Of a stretch of DNA of 64,000 bases, positions 26,366 through 34,998 are shown one piece after another; within the stretch, counting starts at the first letter, position 1; the number at the start of each line of letters is the position of its first letter. Position numbers and translations under genes: made by a program. The notes under the pieces are model-generated. The model saw nothing but the letters and a program-made list of their open reading frames with translations, made no database searches and was not told where the DNA came from. Source of the stretch: Deminuibacter sp966424055 (GTDB lineage: Bacteria; Bacteroidota; Bacteroidia; Chitinophagales; Chitinophagaceae); NCBI GenBank assembly GCA_966424055.1, contig CBJLMB010000003.1:1-64000 (forward strand). Direction: 5' to 3'.

Positions 26366-27406
26366 TTAATAAGCGCATTCTTCCAGTTGTGAGGAGGAGA
26401 AACCGGCCAGTTTTCTTTCGGGTATAAAACCATCATAACGCTGTACCACCTGTTGCAGTACCGCTTCAATTTCTTCTACCGACTTCAGTGTTACCAGCTG
26501 GTTGCGGAATTCTTTTATATGTGGGAAGCCCTTGAGGTAATTGGTATAATGACGGCGCATTTCCAGAACACCCAGTGTTTGCCCTTTCCACTCCACAGAT
26601 TTCAGCAGGTGTTTGCGGATGGCTTCTGCTCTTTGCTGAACTGTAGGTGGTGCCAGGTGTTCGCCTGTTGAAAGAAAATGTTTGATCTCATTAAATATCC
26701 AGGGATAGCCAATTGCGGCGCGGCCTATCATAATACCATCCACACCATACCGGTTTTTATATTCCCTGGCTTTTTCGGGGCTGTCGATATCGCCATTGCC
26801 GAAAATGGGTATCTGTATCCGCGGATTATTTTTTACCCGTGCAATCAGGCTCCAGTCTGCACTGCCTTTGTACATCTGTGCACGTGTGCGGCCATGAATA
26901 GAAAGTGCTTTAATGCCCACATCCTGCAGCCGTTCAGCTACTTCTTCAATATTGATGCTGCTTTCATCCCATCCAAGCCTTGTTTTCACTGTTACCGGTT
27001 TGGTGGTCGATTGCACAACGGCACGGGTTAGCCTTACCATCAGGTCGATATCTTTCAGTACACCGGCGCCGGCGCCTTTGCACACCACTTTTTTTACAGG
27101 ACATCCAAAATTGATATCAACCAGATCAGGATTGGTGGCATCAACAATTTTAGCGCTCATGGCCATGGCTTCCTCATCGCCGCCGAATATTTGTATCCCT
27201 ATGGGGCGTTCATACTCAAAAATATCCAGCTTCTGCCGGCTTTTAATCGCATCCCTGATCAGGCCTTCGCTGCTGATGAACTCGGTGTACATCAGGTCGG
27301 CGCCATTGTCTTTGCATACAGCGCGAAAAGGCGGGTCGCTCACATCCTCCATGGGTGCCAGCAACAGGGGAAAATCGGGTAATATGAGGTTCTCAATACG
27401 TACCAT
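26366..27406 (-). CDS. dusB: tRNA-dihydrouridine synthase
   Basis: This FMN enzyme reduces specific uridines in the tRNA D-loop with NADPH. The 346-residue protein has the FMN-barrel start LLAPMEDVSDPPFRAVC, the catalytic-loop cysteine in DINFGCPVKKVVCKGAGAG, the KTRLGWDESS strand, the HGRTRAQMYKGSADW motif and IPIFGNGDI, MIGRAAIGYPWIF. A helical RNA-binding domain ends the protein. The frame is open for 167 codons upstream of the ATG at 27406, but that part is antisense to the CPBP gene and is not protein-like. DusB is the most likely member. Confidence 0.95.
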   Translation of the reverse strand: MVRIENLILPDFPLLLAPMEDVSDPPFRAVCKDNGADLMYTEFISSEGLIRDAIKSRQKLDIFEYERPIGIQIFGGDEEAMAMSAKIVDATNPDLVDINFGCPVKKVVCKGAGAGVLKDIDLMVRLTRAVVQSTTKPVTVKTRLGWDESSINIEEVAERLQDVGIKALSIHGRTRAQMYKGSADWSLIARVKNNPRIQIPIFGNGDIDSPEKAREYKNRYGVDGIMIGRAAIGYPWIFNEIKHFLSTGEHLAPPTVQQRAEAIRKHLLKSVEWKGQTLGVLEMRRHYTNYLKGFPHIKEFRNQLVTLKSVEEIEAVLQQVVQRYDGFIPERKLAGFSSSQLEECAY

Positions 27407-27500
27407 GCTGATAATCAGGTAAGGCAATGCCTGCTTTCTGATGGAAAAACTTGCCACTTGCCACGAAAGTTGCAAATTTACAGCCTTATTCAGGAAAACT

Positions 27501-28448
27501 ATGTATCCAGGGCAGAGAATCAGCCATCTGACGCAGTTAGGCATCTTATTAGGACTTTTTGGCGCAGCCACCATTTTTGCCTCACTGGCAGCGGCCGGTA
27601 TGGTGGCAGCTATGCTGCATATCCCGTGGACACAGCTGCCGGATGCATTACTGAAAACACAAAATGCTGATGTGCTGCGTGTTATGCAAGGCGTAGGTGC
27701 GGGGTTGGGTATGGGATTACCGGCATTGATATTTGCCCGTATCCTCAGCAAACGTCCCCTGCAGCAACTGCAGTTCAGCCGGGTGATCAGCCTGAAAGAG
27801 CTGCTGCTGGTAGTATTATTAATGTACGCCGCATTGTTTGTAAGCGGGTCTCTCGCTGAGCTGAATGAAAAAATCCCTGTTTCTGCCGGTATGGCCGCCA
27901 AATTCAAACAATGGGAAAAAGCCTATAACGACCAGGTGGTGGTAATAGGCACCATGCACAACAATGCCGATTTTATTTACACACTATTCATCCTGGCGCT
28001 TTTACCTGCTGTGGTAGAAGAAATGTTTTTCAGGGGCTGTCTTCAGCAACTGATGGTGGGCTGGACAAAACATGCATTCACCGGTATTTTTATTACGGGC
28101 ATTATTTTCAGCGCTATTCATTTTTCTTATTATGGTTTTTTACCCCGGCTATTCCTTGGAATGTTGCTGGGCTATATATATTATTATGGCCGTAACATCT
28201 GGCTTAACATACTGGCGCATTTTCTCAATAATGGACTGGTAGTGGTGCAGATGTACCAGCTGGGTAAAAAAGGCAAGCTGAATGCAGATGCAATGAATGA
28301 TTCCTTTCCTGTTTACTGGGGCCTGGTAGCACTGCTGGCTGTTCTGGTTTTGTTTCATTTTTTAAAGAAGGAAAGCGCAGGTTTGCATAAATTAGTGCCT
28401 GCAAAAGAAGCGCAGTCCGAAGCTGCCGATAATGACCGGCCGGTATAG
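27501..28448 (+). CDS. CPBP-family intramembrane glutamic endopeptidase
   Basis: This 315-residue integral membrane protein of the Abi/CPBP family is related to eukaryotic Rce1 CAAX proteases. The catalytic pattern is complete: EEMFFRG (EExxxR), FSAIHFSYYGF (FxxxH) and ILAHFLNNG (HxxxN). About eight hydrophobic helices are present. A soluble loop (roughly residues 120-160) separates the first helices from the catalytic half. The frame is open 60 bases earlier, but the ATG at 27501 fits better. It diverges from dusB. Confidence 0.88.
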   Translation: MYPGQRISHLTQLGILLGLFGAATIFASLAAAGMVAAMLHIPWTQLPDALLKTQNADVLRVMQGVGAGLGMGLPALIFARILSKRPLQQLQFSRVISLKELLLVVLLMYAALFVSGSLAELNEKIPVSAGMAAKFKQWEKAYNDQVVVIGTMHNNADFIYTLFILALLPAVVEEMFFRGCLQQLMVGWTKHAFTGIFITGIIFSAIHFSYYGFLPRLFLGMLLGYIYYYGRNIWLNILAHFLNNGLVVVQMYQLGKKGKLNADAMNDSFPVYWGLVALLAVLVLFHFLKKESAGLHKLVPAKEAQSEAADNDRPV

Positions 28449-28562
28449 GCTGCTTAAACAGCAACCGGCATGCAAAATCAAAATGCAGGTATTACGGATA
28501 AATGGTCATGCAGGAAGATTCCTGGAAATGTTTCCGGGCCATTGAAAAACAAATTGCAGCGG

Positions 28563-28772
28563 ATGAAACAGCCCTGGTTTTTATTACTGAGCACCAGAAA
28601 TTTTGCAGAAGCCAGCATCATTAAAGGCATGCTGGAAGAAAATCATATACAGGTAATGTTATTGAACAAGCAGGACAGCAGCTACCTGAATTTTGGTGAT
28701 ATCGAACTCTATGTTCCGGCCCACCTGAAAGATATTGCACGGCACCTGCTTGATAAAGCACTGATGAACTGA
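28563..28772 (+). CDS. DUF2007-like small protein
   Basis: This 69-residue soluble protein begins MKQPWFLLLSTRNFAEASI and contains GMLEENHIQVMLLNKQDSSY, followed by GDIELYVPAHLKDIARHLL. The pattern of an N-terminal strand, a helix, 'LEENgI' and a conserved 'NKxDSSY' is that of DUF2007 (putative signal-transducing protein), a small alpha/beta fold similar to PII-like or ACT proteins. The frame is open from 28470; the ATG at 28563 is chosen because the family starts there. It probably forms an operon with the CPBP gene. Confidence 0.7.
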   Translation: MKQPWFLLLSTRNFAEASIIKGMLEENHIQVMLLNKQDSSYLNFGDIELYVPAHLKDIARHLLDKALMN

Positions 28773-28794
28773 TACAGGTTATCAGTGACATTTA

Positions 28795-29215
28795 TAGCCG
28801 CAAACCATAAGCTTCCAGCTGCGAGATAAGAATGATTCCTTTCCGCGTTTTCCGCGTGTTCCGCGAGAGAGCCAGTCTGCAGTCGGCGGTCTGCAGCCAA
28901 GGGGAGCTTTTATAAGCTGTGAGCCATGAGCTTTCAGCCATGAGTTGGATCTGTCTCGTCTCGTAGCTCAAAGCTATCAGCTTGCCGCTTTTAATCTGAT
29001 ATGAGAAGGAGATGGATCCTTCACCCGGCCTGGAAACATCCTCCCTTCAGCGTTTTCCGCGCATTCCGCGAGAGAGCCAGTCTGCAGTTGGCGGTCTGCA
29101 GCCAAGGGGAGCCTTTATGGCTACGAGCCATGAGCTTCCAGCTGCGAGATAAGAATGGTTCCTTTCTGCGTTTTTCGCGTGTTCCGCGAGATACATTTCT
29201 TGCAGCTCTGCACTA
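28795..29215. repeat. Mosaic intergenic repeat (array 3)
   Basis: This gene-free stretch has two copies of a 'ccgcgagagagccagtctgcag' block at 28861 and 29066 (period 205) and a third partial 'ttccgcgaga' block near 29181. Modules of 48 bases (29026-29073) and 35 bases (28960-28994) are exact inverted copies of array 2 near 10.44-10.53 kb. The spacer between these two modules is 31 bases here and 4 bases there. The open frame through this region, fused to cdsA, is accidental. Confidence 0.8.
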
Positions 29216-29288
29216 CCAGCTTGCCGCTTTTAATAACTATCTTCGCAACAGCAGAATTTTCTCCCAACCAGAAAACGCTTACTATACA

Positions 29289-30167
29289 ATGGCTTTCAAC
29301 GTCCAGACATTTAAAACCCGTTCTTTATCTGCCGTTTTTTTTGTGATCATTATGCTGGCTGGTTTGCTCGTGAACCACTGGACATTTCTGGCATTGTTTA
29401 CCATTATCCATTTTGGCTGCTGGAAAGAATACCGTTACCTCGTAGGACTTATTGATGAAGATTATAAACAGCTTTCCCCCTTTCATGCCTATGGCGCACC
29501 GCTGTTGGGTTGGGGCTTTATGTTGTGTATGACCAATGATGCCTACCATATCGGGAATTTTCGCATACACGAGCTCGGATGGTGGCTGGTTTTGCTGATG
29601 ATGATAGTATTACCCCTGGCTGAAATATTGTTCAGCCGGCAGCTGATGCTGAAACGCCTGGGTTATTCTGTGCTGGGACTGTTGTATATTTCGCTGAGCT
29701 GGGGGCTGATGATCGACCTGCGCAATATCGGGCTGAACCCTTCCGGTGTATTGTTTACCAAAGACCTGGGCTGGATATACCCCGTTGTACTCATCGCTTC
29801 TATCTGGATCAATGATACCATGGCCTATATTGTAGGCTCTTTTATAGGAAAAACGCCTTTTTCGCCCATCTCTCCCAAAAAAACATGGGAGGGTACTGCC
29901 GGCGGCGCTGTGCTGGCTGTGGCTGCAGTAACGCTTACCGGTCACTTTGGTTTCGGACTGCAGGATACCCGGTCGCTGCTGGTAATATCGGCCATTGCTG
30001 CAGTGGTAGGCACTTCCGGCGATTTGCTGGAAAGCAAGCTGAAACGCCTGGCAGGTGTAAAAGATAGTGGTAATATGATGCCGGGTCATGGCGGCTTCCT
30101 GGATCGTTTTGATTCTCTCCTGCTGGCCACACCTTTTGTATGGCTGTATATTAAATTGTTTGTGTAA
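29289..30167 (+). CDS. cdsA: Phosphatidate cytidylyltransferase (CDP-diglyceride synthase)
   Basis: It makes CDP-diacylglycerol from phosphatidate and CTP, the branch point of phospholipid synthesis at the inner membrane. The 292-residue protein has about seven to eight transmembrane helices. The family signature lies near the C-terminus: SPKKTWEGTAGG, then SGDLLESKLKRLAGVKDSGN and MPGHGGFLDRFDSLL. The start at 29289 gives MAFNVQTFKTRSLSAV; the frame upstream runs through repeat DNA. psd lies 108 bases downstream, so two steps toward phosphatidylethanolamine are adjacent. A TATCTTCG element at 29238 could be its promoter. Confidence 0.96.
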   Translation: MAFNVQTFKTRSLSAVFFVIIMLAGLLVNHWTFLALFTIIHFGCWKEYRYLVGLIDEDYKQLSPFHAYGAPLLGWGFMLCMTNDAYHIGNFRIHELGWWLVLLMMIVLPLAEILFSRQLMLKRLGYSVLGLLYISLSWGLMIDLRNIGLNPSGVLFTKDLGWIYPVVLIASIWINDTMAYIVGSFIGKTPFSPISPKKTWEGTAGGAVLAVAAVTLTGHFGFGLQDTRSLLVISAIAAVVGTSGDLLESKLKRLAGVKDSGNMMPGHGGFLDRFDSLLLATPFVWLYIKLFV

Positions 30168-30244
30168 TTGTTTTTACAAAAAACAGCAATGAATTAACCG
30201 GTGAACATCACCAGTTTCTGCTGGCCGATGCCCTCAACTTGATG

Positions 30245-30252
30245 TATCTTTG
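30245..30252 (+). promoter_or_regulatory. -7 promoter element before psd
   Basis: TATCTTTG matches TAnnTTTG exactly and lies 23 bases before the psd start. No clear -33 element was found at the expected distance. Confidence 0.45.
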
Positions 30253-30275
30253 CCGTTCAAACGAATTTTACAAAC

Positions 30276-30932
30276 ATGACCATTCACAGAGAAGGATACA
30301 AGTCAATTGGTATTGCCGCGTTGATTTTTGGCGTCATCAATATTGTATCATTTACCTTTCTCAGCCCTGTACTGCCCTGGCTGGCAGGTATTGTTTTTAT
30401 AGTAACCCTTGTTTTATTGCTGTTTATTGTTTCCTTTTTCCGCATTCCCAAAAGAACACTGACCATCGATGATAACAAAGTGATCTGCCCGGCAGATGGC
30501 AAAGTAGTGGTGATAGAAGAAATTGTTGATGAAGAATACTACAAAGACAAACGCATACAGGTAAGCATATTCATGAGCCCTGCTAATGTGCATGTTAACA
30601 GGAATGCCATCAGCGGTAAGGTAACCTATAGCCATTATCATCCCGGTAAATACCTGGTAGCCTGGCATCCAAAATCTTCTACTGAAAATGAGCGGCATAG
30701 CGTGGTGCTGGAAAACGGTAAAGGCAGCATACTGGTAAAACAGATTGCCGGTGCATTGGCCAAACGTATTTGTAATTATCTCACTGTTGGCCAGCAGGTA
30801 AAACAGGGGCAGGAAATGGGTTTTATCAAATTTGGCAGCCGGGTAGATGTGTTGCTGCCTCCCGGTACCAAAATAGAAGTAGCACTGAACCAGCATGTAA
30901 AAGGCGGGGTTACAGTACTGGCAAGCTGGTAA
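30276..30932 (+). CDS. psd: Phosphatidylserine decarboxylase proenzyme
   Basis: It converts phosphatidylserine to phosphatidylethanolamine using a pyruvoyl group made by self-cleavage. The 218-residue protein is the short PSD-A type. Two N-terminal transmembrane helices (residues 9-27 and 33-53) are followed by the conserved VICPADGKVVV, FMSPANVHVNR and HSVVLENGKG segments. The processing site is KFGSRVD, cleaved between Gly and Ser. It follows cdsA; a phosphatidylserine synthase is not in the window. Confidence 0.95.
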   Translation: MTIHREGYKSIGIAALIFGVINIVSFTFLSPVLPWLAGIVFIVTLVLLLFIVSFFRIPKRTLTIDDNKVICPADGKVVVIEEIVDEEYYKDKRIQVSIFMSPANVHVNRNAISGKVTYSHYHPGKYLVAWHPKSSTENERHSVVLENGKGSILVKQIAGALAKRICNYLTVGQQVKQGQEMGFIKFGSRVDVLLPPGTKIEVALNQHVKGGVTVLASW

Positions 30933-30954
30933 CCAAGTTGCGGGCTATGTATTT

Positions 30955-31283
30955 ATAGCTGCAAGCCATGAGCTTCCAGCTATGAGGTGGGATGGCCGGT
31001 TAAATAGAATGAATTATTTTGCGAGGCCATCCTGAAAACGATCATCCTTTCCGTGTTTTCCGCGTGTTCCACGAGATGCATTTCTCGCAGCTCATCGCTA
31101 TCAGCTTGAAGCTTTTACAGCGATAAGCCATGAGCTTCCAGCTATGAGGTAGGAATGTGTTGTCAAATAGCATAAATTGTTTTGTGAGGCCATTCTGAAA
31201 ATGATCATCCTTTCTGCGTTTTCCGCGTGTTCCGCGAGATGCATTTCTCGCAGCTCATCGCTATCAGCTCGCCGCTATAACTG
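30955..31283. repeat. Mosaic intergenic repeat (array 4)
   Basis: This stretch holds two imperfect copies with a period of about 162 bases, marked by 'aagccatgagcttccagcta' at 30963 and 31125. Each copy ends with a 'gatcatcctttc', 'ttttccgcgtgttcc' and 'gagatgcatttctcgcagct' block. The copies differ by scattered substitutions, so they are not recent duplicates. No gene is seen between psd and 31412. Confidence 0.8.
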
Positions 31284-31411
31284 GCAACCTAGGTTGGTAG
31301 TATGCTGGTGGGCATAATTATGCAAAAGTGCTGGGTACCTTCCGTGTATGCAGACAGATTTCCACATTTGCCGCTAATTACGTAGTTTCAACCTGCCTAA
31401 ACCATCCTGTC

Positions 31412-31594
31412 ATGAAAAAAATAATTGTACTGGCTACAGCGGCCTTCCTGGTAAGTGGTATTGCCTTTGCCCATGGCGATGATAAAAAAGGAAAAGGAAA
31501 AGAATGCTGTAAAAAAGAAGTCAAAGGTAAAAATTGCTGCAAAAAAGAGGCAACTGCCAGGGAAACGGCTAAAACTGCCGTTAAAAAAGTATAA
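31412..31594 (+). CDS. Small exported Cys/Lys-rich protein
   Basis: This 60-residue protein has a signal peptide (MKKIIVLATAAFLVSGIAFA). The mature peptide of about 40 residues is dominated by lysine and paired cysteines: HGDDKKGKGKECCKKE and KGKNCCKKEATAR. The two CCKKE repeats and the HGDD start suggest metal binding or a disulfide-linked scaffold, but no family was recognised. Upstream in-frame codons from 31328 would hide the signal peptide, so the ATG at 31412 is used. A bulged hairpin terminator follows. Confidence 0.6.
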   Translation: MKKIIVLATAAFLVSGIAFAHGDDKKGKGKECCKKEVKGKNCCKKEATARETAKTAVKKV

Positions 31595-31601
31595 GTGGGC
31601 C

Positions 31602-31634
31602 TTGTTAACGCCTATTTTACAGGCGTTTTAACAA
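31602..31634 (+). terminator. Hairpin terminator after the Cys/Lys-rich gene
   Basis: ttgttaacgcct (31602-31613) pairs with aggcgttttaacaa (31621-31634), leaving a two-base bulge in the T run. It begins 7 bases after the stop codon. Confidence 0.55.
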
Positions 31635-31653
31635 CAGGGCATGCTATCTTAAC

Positions 31654-31661
31654 TATCTTTG
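31654..31661 (+). promoter_or_regulatory. -7 promoter element before the 125-aa exported protein
   Basis: TATCTTTG matches TAnnTTTG exactly and lies 30 bases before the ATG at 31692. It follows the terminator of the preceding gene directly, which supports independent transcription. Confidence 0.5.
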
Positions 31662-31691
31662 TAATACAATTGAAAGCTGCAAATTAACTAT

Positions 31692-32069
31692 ATGAAAAAA
31701 GCCCTTACACTATTATTCTTCCTGGCCGGTACAGCTTACCTGCATGCCCAGCAGGCTACTGTTCCCGATCAGAACCCTGAATATATGCAAAGCCAGCGTA
31801 AGTACATGGGTATAAAAGATTCTGTGCTGGCAACATCCAATACAACGGTTCAAAATACCTATAAGGCATACGATTTTTACCAGAATCGCCTGGAACGTCG
31901 TGCACTGCGCCGTGAAAGAAGGTATAACCTTCAGCTCACCCGGGCAGAAAACGGCTGGTATCCTTCCTACAATTATGGATACAATGGATACAACGCATTT
32001 CCCTATTATGGTTCCCGCTTTATCCCGAATATCGGTTTCCGCAGCGGTAACTGGTGGTTTGGCTGGTAA
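31692..32069 (+). CDS. Hypothetical exported protein rich in Tyr/Asn/Gly at the C-terminus
   Basis: This 125-residue protein has a signal peptide (residues 1-19, AGTAYLHA-QQ). An arginine-rich helical middle (YQNRLERRALRRERRYNLQL) is followed by a low-complexity aromatic tail with YNYGYNGYN, and the protein ends in NWWFGW. The terminal tryptophans and glycines hint at membrane or surface association. No family was recognised. It is followed by lpoB after 42 bases and may be co-transcribed with the lipoprotein pair. Confidence 0.65.
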   Translation: MKKALTLLFFLAGTAYLHAQQATVPDQNPEYMQSQRKYMGIKDSVLATSNTTVQNTYKAYDFYQNRLERRALRRERRYNLQLTRAENGWYPSYNYGYNGYNAFPYYGSRFIPNIGFRSGNWWFGW

Positions 32070-32111
32070 CCGGTATTGATTCATGAACCCTGTTTATACT
32101 AACATCTCAAC

Positions 32112-32705
32112 ATGCATAAAAAACTAATCGCAGCCACAGCGCTGATGGCTTCTGTGTGTATCATCGCATTCAGTTCCTGCTCCCGCAAGGTAACCCGTAT
32201 CGACCCTTCCACTACCATTGATATCAGTGGCGGCTGGAATAATACTGACAGCCGCATGGTGGCTGATGAAATGATCAATGATGTACTCAGCCGCAACTGG
32301 CTGCAGGATCATGTACAGCGCACCGGTAAAAAACCTGTGGTGATCGTTGGTTTTGTTACCAACCAGAGCCATGAACACATCGAAGCCGAAACGTTTATGA
32401 AAGACCTGGAACGCTCTTTTGTAAATACCGGTAAGGTAACCCTGGTACAAAGCGGTAAAAAAAGAGACGAACTGCGCGCCGAACGTGCCGACCAGCAAAC
32501 CAATGCCACCACTTCCACCATGAAAAAATTTGGTCTCGAAGTAGGCGCGGATTATATACTGCAGGGATCTATCAATTCTATTGTGGATGCTTTTAAACGC
32601 AGAAAAACCGTGCAGTACCAGGTGAACCTGGAGCTCACCAACCTGCAAACCAATGAAGTGGTTTGGATCGGCGACAAGAAAATAGCCAAGTATGTAAAGA
32701 ACTAA
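32112..32705 (+). CDS. lpoB: LpoB-like outer-membrane lipoprotein (PBP activator family)
   Basis: This 197-residue lipoprotein (lipobox AFSSC, Cys23) has the LpoB/YcfM fold pattern: DISGGWNNTDSRMVADEMINDVL, KKPVVIVGFVTNQSHEHI, the VNTGKVTLVQSGKKRDELRAER segment and GADYILQGSINSIVD, ending in TNEVVWIGDKKIAKYVK. In E. coli LpoB activates the peptidoglycan synthase PBP1b; the Bacteroidota role is inferred. It forms a pair with the COG3014 protein 46 bases downstream, an arrangement also seen in proteobacteria. Confidence 0.88.
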   Translation: MHKKLIAATALMASVCIIAFSSCSRKVTRIDPSTTIDISGGWNNTDSRMVADEMINDVLSRNWLQDHVQRTGKKPVVIVGFVTNQSHEHIEAETFMKDLERSFVNTGKVTLVQSGKKRDELRAERADQQTNATTSTMKKFGLEVGADYILQGSINSIVDAFKRRKTVQYQVNLELTNLQTNEVVWIGDKKIAKYVKN

Positions 32706-32751
32706 ACGTCGGCCTATTTTATTTTACAATTCGATAAAGAACTTAACGGAT

Positions 32752-34125
32752 ATGTTTAAATACAAACAGGCATGGATAGCATGGCTATTAATGCCTGTTT
32801 TCTTTTCCTGCGCCTCCTACCATCAACAAATACAAACGTATTACGACCAACTGCAAAACCAGCATTACCAGCAGGCAGGCCGCGAGCTGGAGCGCAATAA
32901 ACTGGTAAAGGCCAAACGCAACAGGTTATTGTATTATATGGAGAAAGGCTATGTAACACATCAGCTAAAGCAATACGATACCAGCAATTATTATTTCAAC
33001 CAGGCCGATGAATTCATGGATGGCAGCAACAATGCCTGGGATATTGCCAAAAGCACACTGGCCAACCCCATGCTGCAAACCTACCGCGGTGAAGATTTTG
33101 AGCGCTTCATGCTGCATTATTATAAAGCACTGAATTATCTCTATCTCCATAAAACAGATGATGCACTGGTTGAAGCCCGGCGAATAACCCTTAGCAATAA
33201 TGCGCAAAAAGACAAGTTCAACGATAAAAGCAGCCGCTATAGCCAGGATGCTTTTGCACTGATCATGCAGGGATTGTTGTATGAATCTTCAAAAGATATC
33301 AATAACGCTTTTATATCTTACCGTAATGCGGCAGATGTTTTTTTGCGGCAGCCCAATCAAACCTACTATGGTGTGCCCATCCCCGAGCAGCTGAAATACG
33401 ATTTACTGCGCACGGCCAACCAAATGGGTTTTGCCGACCAGGTAACCGCGTATGAAAAACAATTCAACCTGAAATACCAGCCGCTGCCTGCTTCGCCGGG
33501 AGGTGAGCTGGTGGTGTTTGTAGAATACGGCCTTGCCCCTTTCAAAAAAGAAGACAATTATTTTTTTACGCTCATCAAAAACGAAGGCGGCTTTTTCTTT
33601 ACTGACGATAATAAGCTGTTCGCTATACCACTCGATTTTTCTGTTGGCATCAACGCATCGGATATTTCGCTGAAAGATATCGGTGTGTTCCGCATGGTTC
33701 AGCCGTCTTATGTAGTTCGCCCGTTGCCACATGAAACATTTTCGGCTGTAGTGAATGGGCAAACAGTGGCCGCACAAAAAATGCAGGACATCAATTACGT
33801 GGCCACGCACACATTAAGCGAGCGCAGGCTGAAAGAACTATCGCTGGCATTAAGCAGGCTGCTGGTTAAAAAAATAGCAGAGAAACAGGTGAAGGATAAA
33901 AACACGGCCGCCGGTGAAATTTTGCAGATGGTGAACCTGCTGGCCGAAAAAGCCGATACACGCAACTGGCAATCACTGCCTGCTAAAATATATTATATGC
34001 GTATTCCCCTGCAAACAGGTGAGCAGGATGTGCAGGTAAATGCAGGTAATACAACACTGCAAACAATACATGTAAACGGTACTGGAAGCATGCAGTTTTT
34101 CAACCTGAGAAAAATTGAACAATAA
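32752..34125 (+). CDS. COG3014-family TPR-like lipoprotein
   Basis: This 457-residue lipoprotein (lipobox PVFFSCA, Cys20) has an N-terminal helical repeat region (residues 25-210) of TPR type, with segments such as YYMEKGYVTHQLKQYDTSNY and ALNYLYLHKTDDALVEARRI. A beta-rich C-terminal half follows (ELVVFVEYGLAPFKKE). This matches COG3014, an uncharacterised family often encoded beside lpoB. The pairing suggests a role in cell-wall synthesis or its outer-membrane control. The biochemical function is unknown. Confidence 0.82.
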   Translation: MFKYKQAWIAWLLMPVFFSCASYHQQIQTYYDQLQNQHYQQAGRELERNKLVKAKRNRLLYYMEKGYVTHQLKQYDTSNYYFNQADEFMDGSNNAWDIAKSTLANPMLQTYRGEDFERFMLHYYKALNYLYLHKTDDALVEARRITLSNNAQKDKFNDKSSRYSQDAFALIMQGLLYESSKDINNAFISYRNAADVFLRQPNQTYYGVPIPEQLKYDLLRTANQMGFADQVTAYEKQFNLKYQPLPASPGGELVVFVEYGLAPFKKEDNYFFTLIKNEGGFFFTDDNKLFAIPLDFSVGINASDISLKDIGVFRMVQPSYVVRPLPHETFSAVVNGQTVAAQKMQDINYVATHTLSERRLKELSLALSRLLVKKIAEKQVKDKNTAAGEILQMVNLLAEKADTRNWQSLPAKIYYMRIPLQTGEQDVQVNAGNTTLQTIHVNGTGSMQFFNLRKIEQ

Positions 34126-34158
34126 AAATCAGGCAGGTCACCTGCAGTGTACAAGTGA

Positions 34159-34593
34159 TCAGCTTAATTTGAAATAATGGTGTTCTGTTTGCTGCTGGTG
34201 GTTGGGCAATAAATATCTCCAGAAATTCCATTTGCCCAAGTAAGTGTTTTTGGCCAGCTTGTCTTCTTCCCCGCAATAATCTATCTGGTGAATAATAAAT
34301 TTCAGACTAAGTGTTTCATAACTGGCAATAAGCACAGTGCCAGATAACTGAAGGTTGTAAGGAACGCCTTTTTTATAACAATACAGCTCTGCTGCATAGC
34401 TGTGCCAGTTGCTGGCGATCATTGGCAGGCTGGAAATGGTAAAATCAATGTTTCCTTCTGCATCAAATGTAAAACCGCGAACAATACCTGCTGCCAGTTT
34501 TTCACCGGCTTCGTTATACACATAAAGTATGGCCTGTGACAATTGAATCAACTTGCCCTGATAATCGATCGGTAATGTAGCATTCGTGTCCAT
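34159..34593 (-). CDS. Hypothetical protein, predicted beta-rich
   Basis: This 144-residue soluble protein begins MDTNATLPIDYQGKLIQL. The strand pattern (AILYVYNEAGEKLAAGIVRG, NIDFTISSLPMIA, YNLQLSGTVLIASYETL) suggests a small beta barrel, possibly of the split-barrel flavin-binding kind, but no diagnostic residue was seen. It has no signal peptide. A hairpin (gcaggt-c-acctgc) just beyond its stop, followed by T-rich DNA on the minus strand, could terminate it. Confidence 0.6.
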   Translation of the reverse strand: MDTNATLPIDYQGKLIQLSQAILYVYNEAGEKLAAGIVRGFTFDAEGNIDFTISSLPMIASNWHSYAAELYCYKKGVPYNLQLSGTVLIASYETLSLKFIIHQIDYCGEEDKLAKNTYLGKWNFWRYLLPNHQQQTEHHYFKLS

Positions 34594-34998
34594 AAAAATC
34601 CATTTATAGTTGAATAATAAATACTATTCAAAACTGATGGGGGATCGCAGGTAGTGAACACAACTTCTATGACAGTGCAAATCAGAAAATGTTTAAACCA
34701 GGGCCGGGTTAGGGCTTTCTCACACGGGCATTTTCACACTAACAATTTCCGAAAAAATATTGACAAGTTCTATACCAGCATCGTTAAAAATGACCGGTTT
34801 TTTAACGGTGGTACAACTGCTGTATAACCAATATTTTTTTCTTGATATGAGATAAGCTGACTAACAGGCAGGTATTAGAAAAAATGGGTATAAAGTGAAA
34901 TCTATGCAGAAATATTGGTAATAATATGCTGCCAAAAATGCAGGAAACCAAGGCTTCGATGTTTGCGTTATTGCAAATAAAATTGAAAGTGATGCAGC
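34594..34998. other. Gene-free interval with one hairpin
   Basis: No coding frame was recognised in these 405 AT-rich bases. A 9-bp inverted repeat (cgttaaaaa at 34782-34790 with tttttaacg at 34799-34807) is the only obvious structure. The interval should contain the promoter of the 34159 gene; no full TAnnTTTG match was found on that strand. Confidence 0.5.

Noticed and set aside
27407..27907. 167-codon N-terminal extension of DusB
   Set aside because: It is antisense to the CPBP protease gene, Ser/Asn/Ala-rich and unlike Dus enzymes; DusB starts at 27406.
29001..29288. 96-codon N-terminal extension of CdsA
   Set aside because: It translates mosaic repeat DNA; CdsA begins at 29289.
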